Positions 33,095 through 46,412 are shown, numbered from the stretch's first letter. The stretch is DNA of 64,000 nucleotides from Franconibacter helveticus LMG 23732 (GCF_000463115.2 NZ_AWFX01000026.1:45028-109027); one strand, 5' to 3'. Made by a program: numbers and translations. The notes: generated by a model not told the origin, from the letters alone.

Positions 33095-36000
33095 TTACTC
33101 AAAAGGCGGCGGAGCCAGAACTTCGCGGTTGCCGTTATGGCCTTGTTCGCTGACGATGCCCTGCATCTCCATTTGCTCAATAATTCGCGCCGCACGGTTG
33201 TAGCCAATACGGAACTGACGCTGAACGCCTGAAATGGAGGCCTTGCGTTTTTCAACCACAAAAGCCACGGCCTGATCGAACAGCGGATCAAGCTCCTCGC
33301 CGCCGTCGAAGCCGCCGCCACCGCCTTCGCTGTCGCCATCTGAGGTGATGCCTTCAACGTATTGCGGACGGCCGCGAGCTTTCCAGTCTTGCACCACAGC
33401 GTGAACTTCCTGATCGCGGACAAACGCGCCATGCACACGCACCGGAATAGAAGAGTTCGGGCCGGAATAAAGCATATCCCCCATGCCGAGCAGCGACTCC
33501 GCGCCGCCCTGGTCGAGAATAGTGCGGGAGTCGATTTTGCTGGATACGGTAAAAGCGATACGCGTGGGGATGTTGGCTTTGATCAAGCCAGTAATAACAT
33601 CCACGGAAGGACGCTGTGTCGCCAGCACCAGGTGGATACCTGCCGCACGCGCCTTTTGCGCAAGGCGTGCGATAAGCTCTTCGACTTTTTTACCCACCGT
33701 CATCATCAGATCGGCAAATTCATCTACCATCACTACGATGTAAGGCAGTTTTTCCAGCACCGGGTGCGTAGCATCCATGCTGTCGCCCGGCTTCCAGTAA
33801 GGATCGGGGATGGGGCGGCCCATACGTTCCGCTTCCATTATCTTCTCGTTGTAGCCCGCAAGATTTCGCACACCCAGCGCCGACATCAGCTTATAACGAC
33901 GCTCCATTTCGTTGACGCTCCAGCGCAACGCATTGGCGGCATCTTTCATGTCGGTGACAACTTCCGTCAACAGGTGCGGGATCCCCTCATATACAGACAG
34001 CTCAAGCATTTTCGGGTCGATCATGATAAAGCGCACCTCTTCCGGCGTCGCTTTATAGAGCATGCTGAGGATCATGGCGTTTACGCCAACTGACTTACCT
34101 GAGCCAGTGGTGCCCGCCACCAGAAGGTGCGGCATTTTCGCCAGGTCAGCAACAACAGGTTCGCCAGCGATATCTTTACCCAGCACGACCGAAAGCGGAG
34201 ACGGATTATCGCGGAATTTATCGCAATCCAGTACCTCACGCAGGTATACCGTCTGACGCTTCTTGTTGGGCAGTTCAAGACCCACATAAGGTTTGCCAGG
34301 GATAACCTCAACAACACGTACCGCTACGGTGGAAAGCGAACGAGCAAGATCCCGTGAGAGGTTAGAAATGCGCGCTGCTTTGACGCCGGGTGCAAGGTTC
34401 AACTCAAAACGGGTGATAACCGGCCCCGGAGAGTAATTCACCACATCGGCTTTAATACGAAAATCTGCCAGACGCGCTTCTACCAGACGCGCCATTTGCT
34501 CCAGCGCGAACGTATCAACCGGCTCCACCTCGGCAGGCGGCGATGAGAGAAGATCCAGCGATGGCAGCGGCGTAGTCGGTTTATGAGCCGGGCGTTCTTC
34601 GCCATTGCGCATCAACAGCGGATGAATAAGCCCGCCAGACGAAGGCGGAGCAGACTGCTGAACCGGCTGCGCCTGATACGCAGGCGGCTGAACCGGCTGT
34701 TGCGGCTGCGTCTGATAAGCAGGCGGCTGAACCGGCTGCTGCTGCGCCTGATAGGCAGGCGGCTGAACCGGCTGTTGCGGCTGCGTCTGATACGCAGGCG
34801 GCTGAACCGGCTGCTGCTGCGCCTGATAGGCAGGCGGCTGAACCGGCTGCTGCGGCTGCGGCTGACGAGCCTCGACAGCGGGTTCACTAAAGCCGGGGGT
34901 AAATAACGGTTCGCTCGGGCCGTCGTCTAATAGCGCCTTTGTCGGGGAAAAGTCGAAATCGTCCAGCGAGAAAGGCGAAGCGCCCGCAGGCTGCTGCGCA
35001 GCATAGCGTTGCTGCTGGGCTGAAGCGAACTGACGCGCCAGCTCTGCCTGCTCGGCAGCCTCTTCATCTTCAGGAGCGTGATGCTGGTCTGGCGCATAGG
35101 TCTCGCCGTAGCGCTGTTGCTGGGAAGAGGCAAACTGGCGAGCCAACTCATCCTGCTGCTGCGCTTCAGCTTCTTCATCTGACATGTAAGCCTGTTCAGC
35201 CTGACGCCGCTCCGCCTCGCGGGCCTGTTCTTCCGCCATGCGTTGCGAAGGCAATTTAATGCCATAAGAAGCCAACTCGCGGCGCGTTGGTACGCGAACG
35301 CGATTCGGTCGCGGCAACTGCGGGCCAATCCCCTCTTTTACCTGCGGACGAGGCGCATCGCCAGCAACGCTAAAGACAGGCGCAGTTACGGCTGCGGCGA
35401 CGCCTGCCGCTTTAACCGCTTCTTTAACAACCGGCGCCGCAGAGGCCGCGGAGATGCCTGTTGATGATGCATCTGGCAAACCGAATGGTAAGGCAGAGGA
35501 TGAAGCATCAAAAGCAGGCTTAGCGGCTGGCGCAGGCGTTTCGTGCTGTTGAACGGGTTCCGGAACGGGTTGATACCAGGCAGCCAGTTGCTCACGCTCG
35601 CGGGCGCGTTGCGCCTCCACTTCTTCAAAATGATAAAGCGGCGGCCTGGCGGGTTTCACTTCCTGCGGCTCGATAACGGGTTCCGGCGCGGCGGGCGCTT
35701 CCCAGGCCGGGTTAACCGGATCCTGCGCAGGCGCTGCCCACTGCCGGGTATTATCCTGAGAATGAGACTGTTCATCCCAGGGATGCGAATGGGGTTGAGG
35801 TGGCGCAGGCGATACGGGTTGTTGATACGGCTCAGGAGAAGCGTATCCCGGCGTATTATCTGCCCACGCCTGTTGAGACGCTGGCATCTGGGGCTGCATG
35901 GCGCCCGGCTGAGTCAGATAGTTATCCGGCGCAGGGGCGATAACCGGATCGGGTCCTTGCACGGTTGGCGCATGCTGCCAGGCGACAGCGGGCGTATCCA

Positions 36001-37087
36001 TTGCAGCCTGTGGCGCAGGCGTTGCGACCGGCTCAGCGGACATCACCGCCTCTTCAGGCGCAGCCCAGGCCTGCGCCGCGGTCGTGGCCGCCGCCGCTGC
36101 GGCAACCGGTTCTGTCACTGGATAGCCTTTTAACAGCGGATCGTTTTCATCCACATACTCTTGCGTAACCCTGTGGCCGGAAAAAAGCACATCATCAGGA
36201 TCGGCTGCAACGCCTCGCGCCGTATAAAGAACGTCATCTTCATCGTCCATGCGCTTGCCTGAAAAGAGCGCCGCATCGGTTTTGCGCCCCACAGGATTGG
36301 CGAATTTTTCAGCAAGGCGCTGACGGCGCGCTAAAGCACCACGAAGAATACGTGCGCGGCGGGACTCTCCTTTTGCCTTAACAGGTTCGCGCGCTTCCTC
36401 TTCATATTCGTCGTGCTCTTCGTCTTCATCATCGTATTCGTATTCGTCATCCTGCCAGGTGTCATCGCGACGAGTGCGATTGCTGGCGAACGTCAGTACG
36501 CTCAGGACAACGCTGCCGATTTTCTCAGCGATGCTGACCCATGACCAGCCGGTAAATAGCGTCAGCCCGGCGCCCCAGACGCATAAAAGCGCGATAGTGC
36601 CGCCGCTGCTGTTAAGCAAAGGCATCATGGCGGTGCTAAGGAGGCTGCCGATAACGCCGCCGGAGGCGAAATACCAGATATCGTCGACGTTGATTGCCGC
36701 CAGACCGCAGGAGGTAAGAATGAGGGCAATCACGCCGATCAGCCGCAGCGAGACCGCAAAATAGTCGATATAGTCTTCGTTGCTGCGATGACGCCAGGCA
36801 AACCAGCAGCCGCCTACGATAATCACCGGGATGGTGTAAGCCATCACGCCGAAGATAAAGAACAGCGTGTCGGCGAGCCATGCGCCAGGGGCGCCGCCAA
36901 GATTATGAATAGGCTCATGCCAGGCGGTTTGCGACCAGCTGGGATCAGAGGGGTTGAAACTCAAAAGCGCGGCCATCAGCCAGACGGCAAACAGCACGAC
37001 GAGGATCAGCATCGCCTCCAGCAAACGGCGACCGCTGCTTAATTTGGTCAGTGTGACTTCTTTGTCTTCGGTGTATTCCTGGCTCAA
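33095..37087 (-). CDS. ftsK: DNA translocase FtsK
   Basis: Divisome DNA pump that aligns the chromosome terminus and activates XerCD at dif. It has 1330 residues, near the E. coli length. The N-terminal membrane domain has four helices (about 25-200). A long Pro/Gln/Ala-rich linker follows (about 205-830), then the RecA-like motor with Walker [10 protein letters not shown] near 991 and Walker [12 protein letters not shown]. The gamma winged helix that reads KOPS and contacts XerD closes the protein (about 1265-1330). The linker contains near-perfect PVQPPAY repeats encoded by a 75-base tandem repeat. The ATG at 37087 lies 120 bases after lrp. Confidence 0.98.
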   Translation of the reverse strand: MSQEYTEDKEVTLTKLSSGRRLLEAMLILVVLFAVWLMAALLSFNPSDPSWSQTAWHEPIHNLGGAPGAWLADTLFFIFGVMAYTIPVIIVGGCWFAWRHRSNEDYIDYFAVSLRLIGVIALILTSCGLAAINVDDIWYFASGGVIGSLLSTAMMPLLNSSGGTIALLCVWGAGLTLFTGWSWVSIAEKIGSVVLSVLTFASNRTRRDDTWQDDEYEYDDEDEEHDEYEEEAREPVKAKGESRRARILRGALARRQRLAEKFANPVGRKTDAALFSGKRMDDEDDVLYTARGVAADPDDVLFSGHRVTQEYVDENDPLLKGYPVTEPVAAAAAATTAAQAWAAPEEAVMSAEPVATPAPQAAMDTPAVAWQHAPTVQGPDPVIAPAPDNYLTQPGAMQPQMPASQQAWADNTPGYASPEPYQQPVSPAPPQPHSHPWDEQSHSQDNTRQWAAPAQDPVNPAWEAPAAPEPVIEPQEVKPARPPLYHFEEVEAQRAREREQLAAWYQPVPEPVQQHETPAPAAKPAFDASSSALPFGLPDASSTGISAASAAPVVKEAVKAAGVAAAVTAPVFSVAGDAPRPQVKEGIGPQLPRPNRVRVPTRRELASYGIKLPSQRMAEEQAREAERRQAEQAYMSDEEAEAQQQDELARQFASSQQQRYGETYAPDQHHAPEDEEAAEQAELARQFASAQQQRYAAQQPAGASPFSLDDFDFSPTKALLDDGPSEPLFTPGFSEPAVEARQPQPQQPVQPPAYQAQQQPVQPPAYQTQPQQPVQPPAYQAQQQPVQPPAYQTQPQQPVQPPAYQAQPVQQSAPPSSGGLIHPLLMRNGEERPAHKPTTPLPSLDLLSSPPAEVEPVDTFALEQMARLVEARLADFRIKADVVNYSPGPVITRFELNLAPGVKAARISNLSRDLARSLSTVAVRVVEVIPGKPYVGLELPNKKRQTVYLREVLDCDKFRDNPSPLSVVLGKDIAGEPVVADLAKMPHLLVAGTTGSGKSVGVNAMILSMLYKATPEEVRFIMIDPKMLELSVYEGIPHLLTEVVTDMKDAANALRWSVNEMERRYKLMSALGVRNLAGYNEKIMEAERMGRPIPDPYWKPGDSMDATHPVLEKLPYIVVMVDEFADLMMTVGKKVEELIARLAQKARAAGIHLVLATQRPSVDVITGLIKANIPTRIAFTVSSKIDSRTILDQGGAESLLGMGDMLYSGPNSSIPVRVHGAFVRDQEVHAVVQDWKARGRPQYVEGITSDGDSEGGGGGFDGGEELDPLFDQAVAFVVEKRKASISGVQRQFRIGYNRAARIIEQMEMQGIVSEQGHNGNREVLAPPPFE
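34681..34866. repeat. 75-base tandem repeat inside ftsK linker
   Basis: The segment beginning at 34681 recurs at 34756 and 34831, exactly 75 bases apart. Each unit is made of 36- and 39-base half-units sharing the core AACCGGCTG. It encodes two 12-13 residue PVQPPAY blocks per unit, at about FtsK residues 740-802. The copies differ at only a few positions, so copy number probably varies between strains by slippage or recombination. Confidence 0.9.
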
Positions 37088-37207
37088 GAAAGGCTCTCCA
37101 GGTCCTTGTAACTAAAACGGACAACAGCGCCGGGTTACCCCGACACTGTTGCTGTATGGATTAACAGGAGTGTACTCAAACTGCGCCCGATTTGCACCAC
37201 TTGTGCG

Positions 37208-37702
37208 TTAGCGAGTCTTGATAACCAGACGATTGCTCTGTTTAACCTCTTCCATTACCACGTAAGTGCGCGTGTCGTTCACGCCAGGCAGACGCAGTAA
37301 GGTCTCACCGAGTAATTTACGGTAAGCGGACATATCAGGCACGCGCGTTTTCAACAAGTAGTCGAAATCACCGGAAACCAGATGACACTCCTGAATTTCT
37401 TCCAGTTTTTGCACTGCGGCGTTAAATTGCTCAAATACATCGGGCGCGCCGCGATTCAGAGTAATCTCAACAAACACCAGCAGTGATGCATCCAGATAAT
37501 GCGGGTTCAGCAGCGCCGTATAGCCCTGGATAAACCCTTGTCTTTCCAGTCGACGAACGCGCTCAAGGCACGGCGTCGGTGAAAGTCCCACTCTTTTTGA
37601 AAGCTCGACGTTAGAAATACGCCCATCCTTTTGCAGCTCATTAAGAATGTTACGATCGATACGGTCGAGATCTTTGCCAGGGCGCTTCTTGCTATCTACC
37701 AT
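37208..37702 (-). CDS. lrp: Leucine-responsive regulatory protein Lrp
   Basis: Global feast/famine regulator of amino acid metabolism, transport and pili. It has 164 residues from ATG at 37702 (MVDSKKRPGKDLDRIDRN), essentially identical to E. coli Lrp. An open frame extending 17 codons upstream is not part of the protein. The N-terminal helix-turn-helix covers about 12-60 (NVELSKRVGLSPTPCLERV) and the RAM domain binds leucine and mediates octamers. It is divergent from trxB across a 494-base spacer that holds its long leader. Confidence 0.98.
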   Translation of the reverse strand: MVDSKKRPGKDLDRIDRNILNELQKDGRISNVELSKRVGLSPTPCLERVRRLERQGFIQGYTALLNPHYLDASLLVFVEITLNRGAPDVFEQFNAAVQKLEEIQECHLVSGDFDYLLKTRVPDMSAYRKLLGETLLRLPGVNDTRTYVVMEEVKQSNRLVIKTR

Positions 37703-39165
<1,463 letters not shown>

Positions 39166-39180
39166 TTCTGCAAGTTGACC

Positions 39181-39209
39181 AGGGCGACGAATCAGTCGCC
39201 TTTCTTTTT
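39181..39209 (+). terminator. Terminator after trxB
   Basis: GGCGAC (39183-39188) and GTCGCC (39195-39200) with a 6-base loop, followed by TTTCTTTTT. Confidence 0.8.
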
Positions 39210-39281
39210 GCCCCGTTGTAACATTGCGTGCACCTTCGCCGCCCGGCGAGCTTAATGGACTTCATCTGTTTACTGCACGCC

Positions 39282-41048
39282 ATGAATAAAACCCGTCAAC
39301 AAGAACTGACCCGCTGGTTAAAACAGCAAAGTGTGATTTCCCGTCGCTGGCTTAATCTGTCGCGCCTGACCGGCGTCATCAGCGGCGTGCTTATCGTCGC
39401 CCAGGCCTGGCTGCTGGCTTATCTTCTGAACAGCATGATCATGCAGGCGATCCCTCGCGAGGCGCTGCTGCTGCCCTTTGCGCTGCTGATTATCGTTTTT
39501 GTTCTGCGCGCCTGGGTGGTGTGGCTGCGGGAGAAGATCGGCTTTCGCGCCGGTCAGCATATTCGCGCGCATATCCGAAGCCTGGTGCTCGACCGTCTGC
39601 AACAGGCGGGGCCGGCATGGATCCAGGGAAAACCCGCAGGCAGTTGGGCCACGCTTATCCTTGAACAGGTAGACGACATGCATGACTTTTATGCCCGTTA
39701 CCTGCCGCAAATGGCGCTGGCCGCCAGCGTGCCGTTGTTAATTGTACTGGCGATATTCCCCTCAAACTGGGCGGCGGCATTGATTTTGCTCGCCACCGCA
39801 CCGCTCATTCCGCTGTTTATGGCGATGGTGGGGATGGGCGCGGCGGACGCTAACCGCCGTAACTTCCAGGCGCTGGCTCGTCTGAGCGGCAACTTTCTTG
39901 ACCGTCTGCGCGGCATGGAAACCCTGCGTCTGTTTCACCGCGGCGCGGCGGAAACCGAACAAATTCGTCGCGCTTCGCAAGATTTTCGCCAGCGAACCAT
40001 GGAAGTGTTGCGTCTGGCATTTCTTTCATCGGGGGTGCTGGAGTTTTTTACCTCGCTGTCTATTGCGCTGGTGGCGGTCTACTTTGGCTTCTCTTATCTC
40101 GGCGAACTCAACTTTGGCCATTATGGCGCAGGCGTGACCCTGGCTTCCGGTTTTCTTGCGCTGATTCTGGCGCCTGAGTTTTTCCAGCCGCTGCGCGATC
40201 TGGGCACCTTTTACCATGCCAAAGCGCAGGCTACTGGCGCGGCCGACAGCCTGAAGACGTTCCTTGAAACGCCTTTGCAGCATCCCGAACGCGGCAGCGT
40301 TGAACTCTCTCCAGGCGGCGCCATTGCGCTGGAAGCAAAGGAATTGATTATCCTTTCGCCGGAAGGAAAACGTCTGGCCGGTCCGCTGACCTTTTCCCTG
40401 CCGGCAGGCCAACGCGCCGTACTGGTAGGCCAGAGCGGCGCGGGTAAAAGCTCGCTGCTCAACTTACTGTCCGGCTTCCTGCCTTATGAAGGTTCTGTAC
40501 TGGTAAATGGTACAGAGCTACGGGAGCTGGCGCCTGAGAGCTGGCGGCGTCAGCTTAGCTGGGTCGGACAGAACCCGCAGTTGCCCGCCGCCACGCTTCG
40601 GGAAAACGTGTTGCTTTCTAACCCCGATGCAAGCGATGCCGCGCTCGATGCCGCCCTGGATAAGGCCTGGGTAAAAGAGTTTTTGCCGATGCTGCCTGAA
40701 GGTATTGATACCCCGCTCGGCGATCAGGCTTCTCGCCTCTCTGTCGGCCAGGCGCAGCGGGTGGCTGTCGCCCGCGCATTGCTTTCTCCGTGCGGCCTGT
40801 TGCTGCTTGACGAACCTGCCGCCAGCCTTGATGCCCACAGCGAACAGCGCGTCATGCAAGCGCTGGATGCCGCCTCTACCCAGCAAACTACGCTCATGGT
40901 GACACATCAGCTTGATCACCTCGCGGCGTGGGACGCTATCTGGGTTATGCGCGATGGACAGATTATCGAGCAAGGCGATTTTGCAACGCTTGCCGCCGCG
41001 CAGGGGCCTTTCGCCGCGCTGCTGGCCCATCGTCAGGAGGAGATTTAA
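39282..41048 (+). CDS. cydD: Heterodimeric ABC exporter subunit CydD (cysteine/glutathione)
   Basis: Half-transporter that, with CydC, exports thiols to the periplasm and is needed for assembly of cytochrome bd. It has 588 residues from ATG at 39282 (MNKTRQQELTRWLKQQ); 18 upstream in-frame codons are not family sequence. Six helices lie in the first 320 residues. The ATPase domain has Walker A GQSGAGKS (383-390), the signature LSVGQAQR (a V-for-G variant of LSGGQ) and Walker B LLLLDEPAA. The stop is immediately followed by the cydC ATG. Confidence 0.97.
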   Translation: MNKTRQQELTRWLKQQSVISRRWLNLSRLTGVISGVLIVAQAWLLAYLLNSMIMQAIPREALLLPFALLIIVFVLRAWVVWLREKIGFRAGQHIRAHIRSLVLDRLQQAGPAWIQGKPAGSWATLILEQVDDMHDFYARYLPQMALAASVPLLIVLAIFPSNWAAALILLATAPLIPLFMAMVGMGAADANRRNFQALARLSGNFLDRLRGMETLRLFHRGAAETEQIRRASQDFRQRTMEVLRLAFLSSGVLEFFTSLSIALVAVYFGFSYLGELNFGHYGAGVTLASGFLALILAPEFFQPLRDLGTFYHAKAQATGAADSLKTFLETPLQHPERGSVELSPGGAIALEAKELIILSPEGKRLAGPLTFSLPAGQRAVLVGQSGAGKSSLLNLLSGFLPYEGSVLVNGTELRELAPESWRRQLSWVGQNPQLPAATLRENVLLSNPDASDAALDAALDKAWVKEFLPMLPEGIDTPLGDQASRLSVGQAQRVAVARALLSPCGLLLLDEPAASLDAHSEQRVMQALDAASTQQTTLMVTHQLDHLAAWDAIWVMRDGQIIEQGDFATLAAAQGPFAALLAHRQEEI

Positions 41049-42770
41049 ATGCGCGCTTTGTTGCCTTATCTGGCGCTTTATAAACGCCATAAGTGGCTGC
41101 TGACGTTAGGCGTTGCCCTCGCCATTGTCACGCTGCTGGCGAGCATCGGTTTATTGACGCTCTCCGGTTGGTTTCTTTCCGCTTCCGCTGTCGTGGGCGT
41201 GGCGGGCGTTTACAGTTTCAACTATATGCTGCCTGCCGCAGGCGTGCGCGGCGCGGCTATTATCCGCACTGCTGGCCGCTATTTTGAACGACTGGTCAGC
41301 CACGACGCCACCTTTCGCGTGCTGGAGCACTTGCGGGTATTTGCTTTCAGTAAACTGCTCCCCCTTTCTCCCGCAGGGCTGGCGCGTTTTCGTCAGGGTG
41401 AATTGCTTAACCGTTTAGTGGCTGATGTAGACACCCTTGATCATCTCTATTTGCGGGTGATCTCACCGCTGGTGGGCGCGCTGGTGGTCATCGCGGTGGT
41501 TACGCTGGGCTTAAGCTGGCTTGATGTCACGCTGGCGTTAACGCTGGGCGGCATTATGCTGGGCACGCTGCTTCTTCTGCCTCCCCTCTTCTACCGCGCA
41601 GGCAAACCTACCGGTGAAGCGCTAACCCACTACCGCGCCAGCTACCGTCAACAGCTTACGGCCTGGCTGCAAGGGCAAGCGGAGTTAACCCTGTTTGGCG
41701 CCAGCGATCGCTACCGGGGTGAGATGGAAGCCAGCGAACTCGCCTGGCATGAGGCGCAGCGCCGGCAGGCTGGCCTGACGGCATTGTCGCAGGCGGTGAT
41801 GCTGCTTATCAGCGGCGTTGCGGTTGTGCTGATGCTCTGGATGGCCGCAGGCGGCGTCGGCGGTAACGATGCTCCCGGCGCGCTGATCGCCCTTTTCGTA
41901 TTTTGCGCGCTGGCGGCTTTTGAGGCGCTGGCGCCAGTTACCGGGGCTTTTCAGCATCTGGGACAGGTTATCGCCTCGGCCCGACGCGTGACTCAGGTCG
42001 TTGAACAGAAACCGGACGTGACTTTTCCTGATGCCTCGCAGAGCGCGCCGGAAAACGTCGCGTTAGCGCTGAACGACGTCGCTTTTCGCTATCCCGGACA
42101 AACCGAGCCTGCGCTTCGCGGTATTACGCTTGATATCAGTGCAGGGGAACATATCGCGCTGCTGGGCCGCACCGGCTGCGGTAAATCCACCCTTTTGCAG
42201 CTACTGACGCGCGCCTGGGACGTTTCAACCGGCGCCATTACCCTAAACGGCGAGCGGATCGAAACCTTCAGCGAAGCCGCCTTGCGCGCCGCCATGAGCG
42301 TCGTTCCGCAGCGCGTGCACCTGTTCAGCGCCACGCTTCGCGATAATTTACTTCTTGCCGCGCCTGAGGCCCGGGACGAGGCGTTGCGCGCCGTGCTTGA
42401 GCGTGTGGGGCTGGAAAAGCTGCTTGAAGGCAGCGGCCTGAACGCCTGGCTCGGCGAAGGCGGCCGCCAGCTCTCCGGCGGCGAGCTGCGCCGTCTGGCC
42501 ATCGCGCGCGCGTTGCTGCACAACGCCCCGCTGCTGCTGCTTGATGAGCCGACAGAAGGCCTGGATGCCGAAACAGAGAAGCAGATCCTTGATTTGCTGA
42601 CAGAAGTGGCAAAAGAAAAAACAATGCTGATGGTGACGCATCGACTGCAAGGCTTAATGCGTTTTGACCGAATAATTGTGATGGACAACGGCGAAATAAT
42701 TGAGCAAGGTAAGCACGCTGAATTAATGGCCTCAAAGGGGCGTTATTACCAGTTTCACCAGCGCCTGTAG
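41049..42770 (+). CDS. cydC: Heterodimeric ABC exporter subunit CydC
   Basis: Partner of CydD, 573 residues, the usual length. Six transmembrane helices precede an ATPase domain with Walker A GRTGCGKS (373-380), a full LSGGELRR signature and Walker B LLLLDEPTEG. One canonical and one variant signature across the pair is typical of this asymmetric heterodimer. It begins at the base after the cydD stop, so the two are translationally coupled. aat starts 47 bases downstream and is probably cotranscribed. Confidence 0.97.
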   Translation: MRALLPYLALYKRHKWLLTLGVALAIVTLLASIGLLTLSGWFLSASAVVGVAGVYSFNYMLPAAGVRGAAIIRTAGRYFERLVSHDATFRVLEHLRVFAFSKLLPLSPAGLARFRQGELLNRLVADVDTLDHLYLRVISPLVGALVVIAVVTLGLSWLDVTLALTLGGIMLGTLLLLPPLFYRAGKPTGEALTHYRASYRQQLTAWLQGQAELTLFGASDRYRGEMEASELAWHEAQRRQAGLTALSQAVMLLISGVAVVLMLWMAAGGVGGNDAPGALIALFVFCALAAFEALAPVTGAFQHLGQVIASARRVTQVVEQKPDVTFPDASQSAPENVALALNDVAFRYPGQTEPALRGITLDISAGEHIALLGRTGCGKSTLLQLLTRAWDVSTGAITLNGERIETFSEAALRAAMSVVPQRVHLFSATLRDNLLLAAPEARDEALRAVLERVGLEKLLEGSGLNAWLGEGGRQLSGGELRRLAIARALLHNAPLLLLDEPTEGLDAETEKQILDLLTEVAKEKTMLMVTHRLQGLMRFDRIIVMDNGEIIEQGKHAELMASKGRYYQFHQRL

Positions 42771-42817
42771 ACTATGATTGAACGATAACTTGCCGCGTAG
42801 TATGGAGACACGACGTC

Positions 42818-43522
42818 ATGCGTCTGGTGCAGCTTTCTCGTCATTCTATCGCCTTCCCCTCGCCTGAAGGCGCGCTGCGCGAGCCCAACGGGCTGCTGGC
42901 GTTAGGAGGCGATTTAAGCCCGGCGCGACTGTTAATGGCCTATCAGCGCGGCATCTTTCCCTGGTTTTCGCCGGGCGACCCTATCTTATGGTGGTCGCCC
43001 GACCCGCGCGCCGTGCTTTTTCCCGAAGCGTTTCACTTAAGCCGGAGCATGAAGCGTTTTCATCGCCAGTCGCCCTATAGCGTAACGCTAAATTACGCTT
43101 TCGATCGCGTGATCGAAGGCTGCGCGGAAGATCGCAGCGACGGAACCTGGATCACCCCTGAAGTCGTGGTTGCCTGGCAGCGTCTCCATGAGCTTGGGCA
43201 TGCGCATTCCATTGAAGTGTGGCGGGAAAAGGAACTGGTCGGCGGTATGTACGGCGTTGCCCAGGGGGCGCTGTTTTGCGGCGAATCTATGTTCAGCCGC
43301 CAGGAAAACAGTTCGAAAACCGCGCTGCTGGTCTTTTGCGATTACTTTGCTCAACAAGGCGGCAAGCTGATAGATTGCCAGGTGCTGAATGCCCATACCG
43401 CCTCGCTTGGCGCCATCGAAATTTCCCGGCGCAGCTATCTCGCTTATCTTGATGAAATGCGCCAGATCCCTCTCTCCGGGGCGTGCTGGGTACCTAAAAC
43501 ACTCTTTAACAGCCTGCGTTAA
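42818..43522 (+). CDS. aat: Leucyl/phenylalanyl-tRNA-protein transferase
   Basis: Adds Leu or Phe to proteins with N-terminal Arg or Lys, creating primary N-degrons for ClpS-ClpAP. It has 234 residues. The family signature is clear: [20 protein letters not shown] near residue 30, [18 protein letters not shown], and a C-terminal [15 protein letters not shown]. The gene sits near clpA and clpS, so the recognition, adaptor and unfoldase parts of the N-degron pathway lie within 4 kb. Confidence 0.97.
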   Translation: MRLVQLSRHSIAFPSPEGALREPNGLLALGGDLSPARLLMAYQRGIFPWFSPGDPILWWSPDPRAVLFPEAFHLSRSMKRFHRQSPYSVTLNYAFDRVIEGCAEDRSDGTWITPEVVVAWQRLHELGHAHSIEVWREKELVGGMYGVAQGALFCGESMFSRQENSSKTALLVFCDYFAQQGGKLIDCQVLNAHTASLGAIEISRRSYLAYLDEMRQIPLSGACWVPKTLFNSLR

Positions 43523-43802
43523 GCAATGTTTTCGGCACATTTTTTGTCAGGGTGTTATACTACAGCACGCAGAATTATTCAGCGCATTCTCCCTCCGCCG
43601 TTTGGGACTGGCACGCATCAGGTAACGCCCTCATCGTTTATCTCATCGCCTCATTTACGCCAGCGCCGCGCGCGCGAGGAAGTGTTGTGTACAGCATTCG
43701 GAATTAACCTTGCGGTGTATTTGCCCGCAAAATCTTTACTTAACAGGTGAACTTCGGCATTATCTTGCCGGTTCAAACTACGGTAGTGATACCCCAGAGG
43801 AT

Positions 43803-44024
<222 letters not shown>

Positions 44025-44064
44025 GCATTTCCGTTCGCCGCACCTTGCGGCGACGCCAGAAAAC

Positions 44065-44094
44065 AAAAAGGCCGGGATTATCCCGGCCTTTTTT
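44065..44094. terminator. Bidirectional terminator between infA and clpA
   Basis: AGGCCGGGA (44069-44077) and TCCCGGCCT (44081-44089) with a TTA loop, A-tract before and T-tract after. It serves both convergent genes. No tRNA lies between them. Confidence 0.9.
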
Positions 44095-44110
44095 ATTGGC
44101 TTACGCGCTG

Positions 44111-46384
44111 TCAGTGCGCCGTTTCCGGCTTGTGTTTTTGCGCGCCGTGGAAATTGTAGGTCAGCTGGTCTTTTTCTTTATCCAGCGCCACAATGACCTG
44201 CCCGCCATCCACCAGCGAGCCGAACAGCAGTTCGTTCGCCAGCGGTTTTTTCAGGTTGTCCTGAATAACACGGGACATCGGACGCGCGCCCATGGCACGG
44301 TCATAGCCTTTATCCGCCAGCCAGTCGCGCGCTTCCTGACTAACCTCAAGCGACACGCCTTTCTGGTCCAGCTGCGCCTGAAGCTCGACAATAAACTTGT
44401 CGACTACCTGATGAATCACCTCGGTTGAGAGGTGGTTGAACCAGATAATATTGTCCAGACGGTTGCGGAACTCCGGCGTAAACACCTTCTTGATCTCTTC
44501 CATCGCGTCGGTGCTGTTGTCCTGGTGAATAAGGCCAATCGACTTACGCTCGGTTTCCCGCACGCCAGCGTTAGTGGTCATCACCAGAATAACGTTACGG
44601 AAATCCGCTTTGCGGCCGTTGTTATCGGTCAGCGTGCCGTTATCCATTACCTGCAACAGCAGGTTAAAGACATCCGGATGCGCCTTTTCGATTTCATCAA
44701 GCAGCAGAACCGCATGCGGATGTTTGATCACCGCGTCGGTTAACAGCCCGCCCTGATCGAACCCGACATACCCCGGAGGCGCGCCAATCAGGCGGCTCAC
44801 CGTGTGGCGCTCCATATACTCAGACATATCAAAGCGCAACAGCTCGATGCCCAGCGCTTTAGAGAGCTGCACCGTTACCTCGGTTTTCCCTACCCCGGTT
44901 GGACCGGCGAAGAGGAAGGAACCTACCGGTTTACGGTCATGCCCCAGCCCGGCGCGGCTCATCTTGATCGCTTCGGTTAACGCCTCGATGGCTTTATCCT
45001 GGCCAAAGACCAGCATTTTCAGACGATCGCCCAGGCTCTTGAGCGTATCGCGATCGCTTGCCGAAACGCTTTTCTCCGGAATACGGGCAATACGGGCCAC
45101 AACAGATTCGATATCTGCGACGTTGATCGTTTTCTTACGCTTGCTGACCGGCATGAGACGCGCCCGCGCGCCCGCTTCATCAATGACGTCAATAGCTTTA
45201 TCAGGCAGATGGCGGTCGTTGATGTATTTCACCGCCAGTTCCACCGCGGCACGTACCGCTTTCGCGGTGTAACGCACATCATGATGCGCTTCGTACTTCG
45301 GCTTCAGGCCGTTAATAATCTGTACCGTTTCTTCCACGCTCGGTTCAGTAATATCAATTTTCTGGAAGCGACGCGCCAGCGCGCGGTCTTTTTCGAAAAT
45401 ATTGCTGAACTCCTGATAGGTCGTCGACCCCATCACGCGGATTTTACCGCTTGAAAGCAGCGGCTTAATCAGGTTGGCGGCATCCACTTGTCCGCCGGAC
45501 GCGGCGCCCGCGCCGATGATAGTGTGGATTTCGTCAATAAACAGGATGCTGTTGTTATCCTGCTCCAGCTGTTTAAGCAGCGCCTTGAACCGTTTTTCAA
45601 AATCACCGCGGTATTTCGTTCCCGCCAGCAGCGAGCCGATATCCAGCGCATAGATAGTGCAGTCGGCCATTACTTCCGGCACGTCGCCCTGCACAATACG
45701 CCAGGCGAGCCCTTCCGCAATCGCCGTTTTCCCCACGCCCGATTCGCCAACCAGCAGCGGGTTATTTTTACGGCGGCGGCAGAGCACCTGAATGGTCCGC
45801 TCCAGCTCTTTGTCACGCCCAATCAGCGGGTCGATGCCGCCTACACGAGCAAGCTGGTTAAGATTGGTGGTGAAGTTTTCCATACGCTCCTCCCCGCCTG
45901 CTTGCTCTTCATTAACTGGATTGGTGTGATCGGAGGCCTGGTTAGGCTCGTCTTTCCGGGTTCCGTGAGAGATAAAGTTCACCACGTCGAGCCGGCTCAC
46001 TTCATGCTTACGCAGCAGGTATGCCGCCTGGGACTCCTGCTCGCTGAAAATCGCCACTAAGACGTTAGCGCCGGTCACTTCGCTGCGACCAGAAGACTGA
46101 ACGTGGAACACCGCACGCTGCAACACGCGCTGGAAGCTGAGCGTGGGTTGGGTATCGCGCTCTTCTTCGCTCACGGGCAGGACGGGTGTGGTTTGTTCGA
46201 TGAAGGCCTCAAGTTCCTGACGAAGCGCCACCAGATCCACAGAGCACGCTTCCAGCGCCTCGCGAGCCGATGGGTTACTGAGCAAAGCCAGTAACAGATG
46301 CTCGACGGTCATAAACTCATGTCGGTGCTCGCGCGCTCTGGCGAAAGCCATATTTAAACTGAGTTCCAGTTCTTGGTTGAGCAT
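44111..46384 (-). CDS. clpA: ATP-dependent Clp protease ATP-binding subunit ClpA
   Basis: Hexameric AAA+ unfoldase that feeds ClpP. It has 757 residues from ATG at 46384 ([18 protein letters not shown]). The N domain (1-145) binds ClpS. An acidic linker follows, then AAA1 with Walker A GESGVGKT (213-220) and AAA2 with GPTGVGKT (about 494-501). The ClpP-docking loop shows IGL in [10 protein letters not shown]. It lies 28 bases after clpS on the same strand. The clpP gene is not in this window, as expected. Confidence 0.98.
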   Translation of the reverse strand: MLNQELELSLNMAFARAREHRHEFMTVEHLLLALLSNPSAREALEACSVDLVALRQELEAFIEQTTPVLPVSEEERDTQPTLSFQRVLQRAVFHVQSSGRSEVTGANVLVAIFSEQESQAAYLLRKHEVSRLDVVNFISHGTRKDEPNQASDHTNPVNEEQAGGEERMENFTTNLNQLARVGGIDPLIGRDKELERTIQVLCRRRKNNPLLVGESGVGKTAIAEGLAWRIVQGDVPEVMADCTIYALDIGSLLAGTKYRGDFEKRFKALLKQLEQDNNSILFIDEIHTIIGAGAASGGQVDAANLIKPLLSSGKIRVMGSTTYQEFSNIFEKDRALARRFQKIDITEPSVEETVQIINGLKPKYEAHHDVRYTAKAVRAAVELAVKYINDRHLPDKAIDVIDEAGARARLMPVSKRKKTINVADIESVVARIARIPEKSVSASDRDTLKSLGDRLKMLVFGQDKAIEALTEAIKMSRAGLGHDRKPVGSFLFAGPTGVGKTEVTVQLSKALGIELLRFDMSEYMERHTVSRLIGAPPGYVGFDQGGLLTDAVIKHPHAVLLLDEIEKAHPDVFNLLLQVMDNGTLTDNNGRKADFRNVILVMTTNAGVRETERKSIGLIHQDNSTDAMEEIKKVFTPEFRNRLDNIIWFNHLSTEVIHQVVDKFIVELQAQLDQKGVSLEVSQEARDWLADKGYDRAMGARPMSRVIQDNLKKPLANELLFGSLVDGGQVIVALDKEKDQLTYNFHGAQKHKPETAH

Positions 46385-46412
46385 AGGCACCCCCCTCAAT
46401 TGTCTGCCTTAT

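Noticed and set aside
34583..34906. Arg/Leu-rich repetitive open frame opposite the ftsK linker
   Set aside because: The repeats are the complement of the PVQPPAY-coding tandem repeat in FtsK, not a separate repeat protein.
43526..43750. Short open frame between aat and infA
   Set aside because: No family resemblance and atypical composition; the interval is better explained as infA promoter and leader.
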